Of a DNA stretch of 11,508 nucleotides, positions 1-4,951 are shown in pieces; positions within the stretch are counted from its first letter, which is position 1; each line of letters begins with the position of its first letter. The notes below the pieces were generated by a model. That model was given only the letters and a program-made list of their open reading frames with translations. It made no database searches and was not told the DNA's origin. The stretch spans positions 1 through 11,508 of the forward strand of contig DIKN01000050.1 in assembly GCA_002424575.1 (NCBI GenBank). The letters are read 5' to 3'. Source of the DNA: Acholeplasmataceae bacterium UBA5617 (lineage in GTDB: Bacteria > Bacillota_I > Bacilli_A > Acholeplasmatales > Acholeplasmataceae). The position numbers and the translations under genes were made by a program.

Positions 1-797
1 TTTTGAATATCCATGTTGCCTGATTCAAGTGCTTCTAAATCCAGGATACGATCAACCATCATCGAAAGATGATCAGCCGATCGTTGCCCAATTTCAACAT
101 ATTCCTTTTGATCTTTTGTTAAATCAGTGGTTTGCATCAAATAAAGGGCATTATGAATACCATTGAGTGGTGTTCTTATTTCATGTGATACATTCGCAAC
201 AAATGCATACTGATGGTTTTGTTTCGAAGAAAAATGCTCTTTTTGAAGTAAACGTTCTTCTTCTAATAAATGAGTTGTCAACTTGAGCTGAAGAACATGG
301 ATGAAAACGTCAAAAGAAGCACAAGAAACTTCTATAAAATCATGGGGACGTCGAAGATTTTCTAAGGTAAGGTATCCCATCACTTCACCTTGTTTTAAGA
401 TCGGAACAATCATCATACTCTGTATAGAATCATTTGCCAAAGAAGAAAGCCATGACTTATCGAGGTGTTCATGTTGTAATTGATTAAAGAGAATTGGTCC
501 TGATTGAAGTCGCTTAAGAATGTCTTGTGAAGCATCTTCTTTTACGGGGAAAACTTGGATTTTACGTGGTTTTACCCCGAGATGACACCATTGGTTGACC
601 TGTAAAAAGGAATGTTCGACAGGTTCAAAAAGACATAACGTGATACGATCAATATCAAAAAATTCTCCAATGGGTTGGAGGATGCTGACAAATGATTCGC
701 CTAGCCATGCTTTTTCGGTCATAAGTAATCGACGTGTTGCTTCGATCATGACTTGATCACTGTTTTGATGATCGGTTGCAACTTTCTGATGGGTCAT
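1..797 (-). CDS. GAF-domain sensor histidine kinase, N-terminal part
   Basis: Only the first 265 codons are present; the gene runs off the left edge. Residues about 25-175 read as a GAF-like sensory domain (IDRITLCLFEP near 49, GYLTLENLRRP near 141). A short helical linker rich in Glu/Leu follows (about 170-195). Then comes a HisKA dimerisation domain with the H-box FVANVSHEIRTPLNGI, placing the phospho-accepting histidine at H205. No membrane segment or signal peptide precedes the GAF domain, so this part of the sensor looks cytoplasmic. The ATPase domain, and any receiver domain, would lie beyond the window. The ATG at 797 has a good AAAGGTGA ribosome binding site; in-frame GTG codons just upstream overlap that site and are unlikely starts. 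The histidine kinase call is firm. The ligand sensed and the partner regulator cannot be read here. Confidence 0.93.
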   Translation of the reverse strand, partial: MTHQKVATDHQNSDQVMIEATRRLLMTEKAWLGESFVSILQPIGEFFDIDRITLCLFEPVEHSFLQVNQWCHLGVKPRKIQVFPVKEDASQDILKRLQSGPILFNQLQHEHLDKSWLSSLANDSIQSMMIVPILKQGEVMGYLTLENLRRPHDFIEVSCASFDVFIHVLQLKLTTHLLEEERLLQKEHFSSKQNHQYAFVANVSHEIRTPLNGIHNALYLMQTTDLTKDQKEYVEIGQRSADHLSMMVDRILDLEALESGNMDIQ

Positions 798-824
798 CAC
801 AATCACCTTTATCCTATTGGTTTT

Positions 825-830
825 ATTATA
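825..830 (-). promoter_or_regulatory. -10 box of the histidine kinase promoter
   Basis: On the minus strand the sequence GGTATAATAA gives a perfect TATAAT 28 bases upstream of the kinase ATG. No convincing -35 hexamer is present at 16-18 bp. It lies between the terminator of the preceding gene and the kinase ribosome binding site, so the kinase has its own promoter. Confidence 0.7.
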
Positions 831-857
831 CCTTAATTTCTATCATTTTTTGATGGG

Positions 858-887
858 GTAAAAAAATAAAAGGGATAAGAATCCCTT
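858..887 (-). terminator. Intrinsic terminator after the PgpA-like gene
   Basis: Minus strand: AAGGGAT, loop TCTT, ATCCCTT form a perfect 7-bp stem (870-887), followed by TTATTTTTTT. The foot of the stem overlaps the TAA stop codon at 886-888. Confidence 0.9.
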
Positions 888-1407
888 ATAAGTTTGCAAA
901 GCGATGGGCTATTGAACTTGCTGCAGCTGCACTGATAGCACCTACAATATCATCTAGAAAGGTGTGACATTTATTCGTTTTTTTACCTTCTTCATCCAAA
1001 CGGCCAATGATGCCCGGTTTAACTTTATCGACATAACCAAAGTTTGTGAAGCCAATCGACCCATAGACATTAACGATCGAAAGCGCGAGAATTTCATCAA
1101 TTCCATAAAGGCCATAATCATTCAAAAGCATCGATGATAAGGGTTCAGAAAGTTTACCTTGTTCAGCTAGGATGTCTAATTCCAGACCTGTTAAGACCGC
1201 ATGTTGCACTTCTCTTTTTAAAACAACACGCTTCACATGCTCAAGACACAATTCAAACGTTAAAAAGGGAATATACTTTTTTTGCAAATCGAGCGTAATT
1301 TGTGCCATATCTTCAAGTCTTACACCACGATTTTCAAGACGTTTGACCACAACATCATACTTTTCCATGTCATTTAAACGGTTAATATCAGGATTGTTTG
1401 TTTCCAT
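886..1407 (-). CDS. Phosphatidylglycerophosphatase A family protein (YutG/LtrC-like)
   Basis: A 173-residue protein. The C-terminal two thirds carry the PgpA-family pattern: an LNDYGLYGIDEILAL segment (about 95-109), IVNVYGSIGFTNFGYVDK (111-128), and a FLDDIVGAISAAAA stretch (150-163) with paired aspartates D152/D153, likely metal and catalytic ligands. In this family the enzyme removes phosphate from phosphatidylglycerophosphate to give phosphatidylglycerol, the last step of PG synthesis. The soluble-looking N-terminal extension (about 1-90) matches the layout of the Bacillus YutG / Listeria LtrC subgroup rather than E. coli PgpA. The start ATG has AAAGGATGA upstream. It is a single-gene unit with its own promoter (1441-1469) and terminator. 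Family membership is firm; the substrate follows from family knowledge. Confidence 0.85.
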   Translation of the reverse strand: METNNPDINRLNDMEKYDVVVKRLENRGVRLEDMAQITLDLQKKYIPFLTFELCLEHVKRVVLKREVQHAVLTGLELDILAEQGKLSEPLSSMLLNDYGLYGIDEILALSIVNVYGSIGFTNFGYVDKVKPGIIGRLDEEGKKTNKCHTFLDDIVGAISAAAASSIAHRFANL

Positions 1408-1440
1408 CTAATCATCCTTTCTTGTGAGGGGGTATGATAC

Positions 1441-1469
1441 ATTATACACACTCTTAGTAATTAATCCAA
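1441..1469 (-). promoter_or_regulatory. Promoter of the PgpA-like gene
   Basis: Minus strand: TTGGAT (1464-1469), a 17-bp spacer, then TATAAT (1441-1446). This is the best complete sigma-A-type promoter in the window. The -35 hexamer forms one arm of an inverted repeat, ATCCAA-GCAT-TTGGAT (1464-1479). Confidence 0.8.
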
Positions 1470-1479
1470 GCATTTGGAT
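1464..1479. repeat. Inverted repeat over the -35 box
   Basis: ATCCAA, 4-base spacer, TTGGAT is a perfect 6-bp inverted repeat. It sits just downstream of the PLC-like gene stop on the minus strand but has no T tract, so it is a poor terminator. Its position on the -35 hexamer of the next gene would suit an operator. That role is inference. Confidence 0.4.
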
Positions 1480-1490
1480 CCATTTTATGT

Positions 1491-2582
1491 TCAATCTTCT
1501 CGTTTGACAATCATATTGCCACTGATGGTGATGATGTCTTGTGTTTTGATATCTTTACGTCCAGAAGTGAAGTCAGAACTTAGAATCTGTGCCCCACTTT
1601 CAATCGCATGAATCAAACGTTCTTGATCAAACATAAGTGATTCATCAATCCGTGTTCTCACGATGTAGTTTTGTTGAACCAGTGATTGAATGGATGCTAC
1701 GTTAACATCATTATGAATGATAAATGATGCATAATCGTGATCAAGATCATCCGGATAGGATCCAATAAACATTGGTAAAGATTTGAGGGTTGGATCGATG
1801 GCTTCATACATATCATTTTTATTGTTGGGATGTAAAACAAACATGATTTTCCCGCGAAGTGACTTGACACTTGGCCATCCCATTGTTTGAATGGTATCCT
1901 TAAGGGTTAAACCATCTTCAATCATATCTGATGGCGAAAAAAGATGATCCCCCACTTTTGTCTTAATCAATGCATTCAATTCAATTAAAACATCCTGATC
2001 CATCGTTTGAAGTGCATGATCAAGAATCATCCAATCTTCTTTGATTTCCATAAGAATAATGATGGGCAAATGATCTGGGTTATGATCAGAATAAAGTGAT
2101 AATTCTTCTAATGCCATGGCAAAGTCTGGTGCAACACTGCTGTTATCTACAAGGGGAACATGCGTTAAAACAAAAGAGGATTTCCGCTTTCTCACATCAA
2201 ACTCCATACTACGAACACCACGATTGAGTTGTTCGGTGAGGTTGCGATAAGCGTATTTCAGTGCGCGTGCTTCATCAAAGGAGTCACCAAGTCCAACAAA
2301 AAAACGTCCTATCGATGAACTCATACCCTTATAGCTGTTGTGTGATGCAAGCATTTGAATGTGGTTTAATTTAATGGATTCATCGTTGATGTCAAAATTA
2401 TAAAACTGTGATTCGTCGATAGGATCATAATCACCATTATAGTTGGCGACAAGATTTTTCATATGGCGAATTTGAACTTGTGAATCATAGATTTTAATGG
2501 CAAACAATCGAAAAACGATCAAGCCGAATAAGACAACAACGGAAAGTACTGCGATTAACACCATTTTAATGATCTTGATCAT
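1491..2582 (-). CDS. Membrane-anchored Ca2+-dependent PI-PLC-like phosphodiesterase
   Basis: A 363-residue protein. Residues about 5-28 are a hydrophobic segment after a short Lys-containing N-terminus and show no obvious cleavage site, so the rest is probably anchored outside the cytoplasmic membrane. The body resembles the Ca2+-dependent phosphoinositide phospholipase C family (PI-PLC-C1). It has NHIQMLASHNSYK (73-85) with H81, GVRSMEFDVR (122-131) with E127/D129, FVLTHVPL (137-144) with H141, LMEIK with E179, and late barrel strands YIVRTRID and ILSSDF. The two histidines match the general acid/base pair of TIM-barrel PLCs, and E127/D129/E179 suit calcium ligands. Substrate is unknown: phosphatidylinositol, another phospholipid or a glycolipid head group are all possible. 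It lies 15 bp after the nucleotidyltransferase gene, with an AAAAGGTGA site before its ATG, so the two are probably co-transcribed. Confidence 0.82.
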   Translation of the reverse strand: MIKIIKMVLIAVLSVVVLFGLIVFRLFAIKIYDSQVQIRHMKNLVANYNGDYDPIDESQFYNFDINDESIKLNHIQMLASHNSYKGMSSSIGRFFVGLGDSFDEARALKYAYRNLTEQLNRGVRSMEFDVRKRKSSFVLTHVPLVDNSSVAPDFAMALEELSLYSDHNPDHLPIIILMEIKEDWMILDHALQTMDQDVLIELNALIKTKVGDHLFSPSDMIEDGLTLKDTIQTMGWPSVKSLRGKIMFVLHPNNKNDMYEAIDPTLKSLPMFIGSYPDDLDHDYASFIIHNDVNVASIQSLVQQNYIVRTRIDESLMFDQERLIHAIESGAQILSSDFTSGRKDIKTQDIITISGNMIVKRED

Positions 2583-2597
2583 GATTTCACCTTTTCT

Positions 2598-3386
2598 TTA
2601 GACATCGATTTTTTCGATTTTTTTAAACTGACTGATGCATGCTTGAAGATGGGATAACAACCAAGGATTGATGGTCATCATCGATTGCGCAACGAGGAGG
2701 ATAGCTTCAGCAGATAAACTTAACCGCGAGTAACCTTGAATCATGCGTGATAACGCATTTTTTATGGTAAGATCATAGGATTCGATGCGCCGTTCAAGAT
2801 TAAATGGGTCAGATCCTGTCCTGTCAACGGGATGAATCAAAAAATAGGCTTTAAGGATGTGATCCACTGCATAGTGTTCAATGAATCGCTCACCGGATAA
2901 TATTTCACCACGCATAGCCCTCATCAAGCCCACATAAAGATTGGTCATCGCTTCATGAATTTCAGCTTGGGGATCCATAGCATGTTGAACGGGTAGGGAT
3001 TTTGCTACAAGAAGGGTTGGTTCATCATATCCTTCTTTTTTGTAGACCAAACGGGCTTGGTTTTGAACAACATGAGGGATTTCACTTCTTCCAAAAACAG
3101 CAAATTCACCATAAATACCATCTTCAAAAAAGAATTTATGTCCATCAGGTGTATTTTGAAACGAAAACGCAACGGGATAACAGTCGTTTAACCATCTCAA
3201 ATCATTGATCATCGTTGCTTTGATGTGGTCTTCGGTCACAATAAAAAAATCGAGATCTGAATAATCATCCAGTCTGTTCTGCTCAACACCGATCGACCCT
3301 AAAGCAAGAACCGCTAAAACATCTTTGATTTTTGCAGCAGATCGACCAATTTCATCCATTCTTTTAAGTAGTTGCTCTCTTCTCAT
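2598..3386 (-). CDS. Nucleotidyltransferase-fold protein
   Basis: A 262-residue protein with the polymerase-beta-type nucleotidyltransferase signature: LALGSIG (28-33) followed by DDYSDLDFFIV (40-50). G30-S31 is the nucleotide-binding turn, D44 and D46 are metal ligands, and E94 in GEFAVF is a candidate third carboxylate. The C-terminal half is helical, as in aminoglycoside/lincosamide nucleotidyltransferase relatives. The acceptor cannot be told: it may be a small molecule, and drug resistance is possible but not shown. The frame stays open to 3434. I place the start at 3386 because AGGTGAAAC lies just before that ATG and a perfect TATAAT (3403-3408) falls inside the longer frame, so the transcript should begin below the longer start. 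It is the first gene of a two-gene operon with the PLC-like gene. Confidence 0.8.
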   Translation of the reverse strand: MRREQLLKRMDEIGRSAAKIKDVLAVLALGSIGVEQNRLDDYSDLDFFIVTEDHIKATMINDLRWLNDCYPVAFSFQNTPDGHKFFFEDGIYGEFAVFGRSEIPHVVQNQARLVYKKEGYDEPTLLVAKSLPVQHAMDPQAEIHEAMTNLYVGLMRAMRGEILSGERFIEHYAVDHILKAYFLIHPVDRTGSDPFNLERRIESYDLTIKNALSRMIQGYSRLSLSAEAILLVAQSMMTINPWLLSHLQACISQFKKIEKIDV

Positions 3387-3402
3387 AGTTTCACCTGTTT
3401 CT

Positions 3403-3408
3403 ATTATA
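3403..3408 (-). promoter_or_regulatory. -10 box of the nucleotidyltransferase/PLC operon
   Basis: Minus strand AGGTATAATAG holds a perfect TATAAT about 16 bp upstream of the chosen ATG, with AGGTGA in between. The -35 region is a T-rich run without a good TTGACA match. It faces the divergent CDGSH gene promoter. Confidence 0.7.
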
Positions 3409-3434
3409 CCTATAAATGGATAAAAAAAACACAT

Positions 3435-3452
3435 ACTGAAAGAACACTGAAA
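3435..3452. repeat. Direct repeat ACTGAAA x2 between divergent promoters
   Basis: ACTGAAA occurs at 3435-3441 and 3446-3452, 11 bp apart (one helical turn), between the -10 boxes of the two divergent units. This could be a shared operator, but the repeat is short and A-rich. Confidence 0.3.
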
Positions 3453-3475
3453 TGGAGATGGATAACCTAATCCGT

Positions 3476-3481
3476 TATAAT
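3476..3481 (+). promoter_or_regulatory. -10 box of the CDGSH protein gene
   Basis: Plus-strand TATAAT lies 25 bases before the ATG at 3507, followed by an AAAAGGGTGA ribosome binding site. No strong -35 box is present at the usual spacing. Confidence 0.65.
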
Positions 3482-3506
3482 AAACTCAAATGAAAAGGGT
3501 GAATTC

Positions 3507-3746
3507 ATGCGAAACAAGTATTCCGTCACCTCAAATCCTCATCGTGTTGCATTAAAATCAGGTGAAACCTATGCCTTTTGTTGCTGTGGAAAAAGCGACG
3601 TCCAACCCATGTGTGACCGTTATAGTCATCGTGGTAGTGAGGAAAAGCCTATCGCGTTTAAAGTTGATCTCGACGCCATCTATTACATCTGCGGCTGTAA
3701 AAAAACGAGACATGCACCTTATTGTGATGGATCCCACAAAAAATAA
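3507..3746 (+). CDS. Tandem CDGSH-type iron-sulfur protein
   Basis: A 79-residue soluble protein with two mitoNEET-like CDGSH motifs. The second is canonical: C62-x-C64, T67, P71, C73-D74-G75-S76-H77. The first has C25-x-C27, S30, P34 and C36-D37-R38-Y39-S40-H41, one residue longer between the last Cys and the His. Each motif should bind a [2Fe-2S] cluster through three Cys and one His, giving a small electron-transfer or redox-sensing protein. An extra cysteine, C26, lies inside the first motif. It is the only complete plus-strand gene here, is divergent from the nucleotidyltransferase/PLC operon, and ends at a bidirectional terminator. Its redox partner is unknown. Confidence 0.92.
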   Translation: MRNKYSVTSNPHRVALKSGETYAFCCCGKSDVQPMCDRYSHRGSEEKPIAFKVDLDAIYYICGCKKTRHAPYCDGSHKK

Positions 3747-3777
3747 AAGAATCAGTTTCTTGAACTGGTTCTTTTTT
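3745..3777. terminator. Bidirectional intrinsic terminator
   Basis: GAATCAGTT (3749-3757), loop TCTTG, AACTGGTTC (3763-3771) form a 9-bp stem with one G-T pair, extended by A/T pairs at the foot. T6 follows on the plus strand, and TTTTATTTTTT on the minus strand. It serves the convergent CDGSH and glycosyltransferase genes. On the minus strand the stem also encodes the glycosyltransferase C-terminus and its stop codon (3752-3754). Confidence 0.9.
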
Positions 3778-4939
3778 GTTCGATTAAACTTAAGTAACGC
3801 TGAAATACTTCTTCAGTTACATCACCCCATGTCACATAGAGATCGCGAAAACATTGTTCTTTGACTTTTAAATATAATTTTTGCTTTTTAAAAATCTCCA
3901 TGATCTTTTCAGCATATTGCAATGGATCATGCTCTGAAAAAAAGCCATTCACGTTTTCTGTTACCGTTGAGGAAGTTGCTGTATCACGTAAAAAGAGTGT
4001 CGGTGTTTTTTGTGAAGCTGCTTCAATTTGAACCAACGAAGATGAATCATAGATCGATGGAAACAAGAAGAGATCTGCTATTTTATAATGCATTGACAGT
4101 TCAATACGATCTGTGATGCGACCTGCAAATATCGTCTTATCGGTTAAACCATATTTTTTAACAAGACTTTGCATTTCTTTTTCATAAGGACCTGAACCTA
4201 CAAAAATCATTCTAAATTTGAAACCTTTAAGACGAAGTCTGTAAAGTGATTCAAGCATAAAATCAAGATTTTTAACGAGATCTAATCGTCCAACGTATAA
4301 TAAAATGCGCTCATCATTTTTGATGTTATACTGCTTTTTTAATGCGTTTTCTTTTACATCATCTTTAAAAGGAATCATATCGGTTGCATTGTGTTGAACG
4401 CGGGGCATGGAATAAGTCCCATCATCTGAATAGATTTCAGCAATACGCTGATTAACCGCCCATAATTCATCGCATTGATTAAAGGTGCGTATCATTTCTT
4501 TTAGTGCGATTTCAGTGATGATCTTGCTTTTCGTTCGTTCAAAAAAATCAAGTTTATATTGCGAATGGAGTGTTCCAATCACTGGAATATGATGTTTTTT
4601 TGCATAACGTATCCCAACTTGACCCATTGAAAAGGGTGAGTGGATATGCACAAGATCAAGTTTTATGTTCTTGAGAGCCTGCTTAAATGTGTGATCGATC
4701 CAAGGCAGTGGCAAATTATAGTCTGTAAAGAGAATTTTTATTTGTTTGCTGCGATAAACGGGATAGGGTAAATCATCGATATGATGTTTATCGGATGCTC
4801 TGGGAGCAAAAACAACCACTTGGGCATACTTCATGAGATGTCTAGCGTATTGATCGACAACCACGATGACACCATCAACCATGGGAAAGAAGGCATCAAC
4901 AAAGAGACCTATTGTAGGTTTATGCGTGATTTCATGCAT
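3752..4939 (-). CDS. Family 4 glycosyltransferase (GT-B fold), probably glycolipid-related
   Basis: A 395-residue GT4-type enzyme with no membrane-spanning segment. The N-terminal Rossmann domain opens with IGLFVDAFFPMVDGV (10-24), whose glycine-rich loop contacts the sugar nucleotide, and includes LVHIHSPFSMG (96-106) and GTLHSQY (122-128). The C-terminal donor domain has LLYVGRLDLVKNLD (213-226), IFVGSGP (245-251) and a D298-x7-E306 motif (YDSSSLVQIEAASQ) in place of the usual E-x7-E. Relatives include the Acholeplasma/Bacillota enzymes that add hexoses to diacylglycerol, so a peripheral membrane role in glycolipid synthesis is likely but unproven. It is the second gene after the U32 gene: its AGGAGG site directly overlaps the U32 stop codon, with 12 bp between the genes, which suggests translational coupling. 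Its last codons form a terminator stem. Confidence 0.88.
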   Translation of the reverse strand: MHEITHKPTIGLFVDAFFPMVDGVIVVVDQYARHLMKYAQVVVFAPRASDKHHIDDLPYPVYRSKQIKILFTDYNLPLPWIDHTFKQALKNIKLDLVHIHSPFSMGQVGIRYAKKHHIPVIGTLHSQYKLDFFERTKSKIITEIALKEMIRTFNQCDELWAVNQRIAEIYSDDGTYSMPRVQHNATDMIPFKDDVKENALKKQYNIKNDERILLYVGRLDLVKNLDFMLESLYRLRLKGFKFRMIFVGSGPYEKEMQSLVKKYGLTDKTIFAGRITDRIELSMHYKIADLFLFPSIYDSSSLVQIEAASQKTPTLFLRDTATSSTVTENVNGFFSEHDPLQYAEKIMEIFKKQKLYLKVKEQCFRDLYVTWGDVTEEVFQRYLSLIEQKRTSSRN

Positions 4940-4951
4940 CGGTATCCCCTC

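Noticed and set aside
1172..1411. Plus-strand open frame opposite the PgpA-like gene.
   Set aside because: It is entirely antisense to a gene of clear family, with no family-like sequence and no ribosome binding site.
2598..3386. Calling the nucleotidyltransferase an antibiotic-resistance (lincosamide or aminoglycoside) enzyme.
   Set aside because: Only the general GS...DxD fold is visible; nothing specific to a drug acceptor site and no mobile context.
3387..3434. In-frame N-terminal extension of the nucleotidyltransferase (start at 3434).
   Set aside because: A TATAAT box lies within it, and a strong ribosome binding site precedes the ATG at 3386; the extension does not resemble the family.
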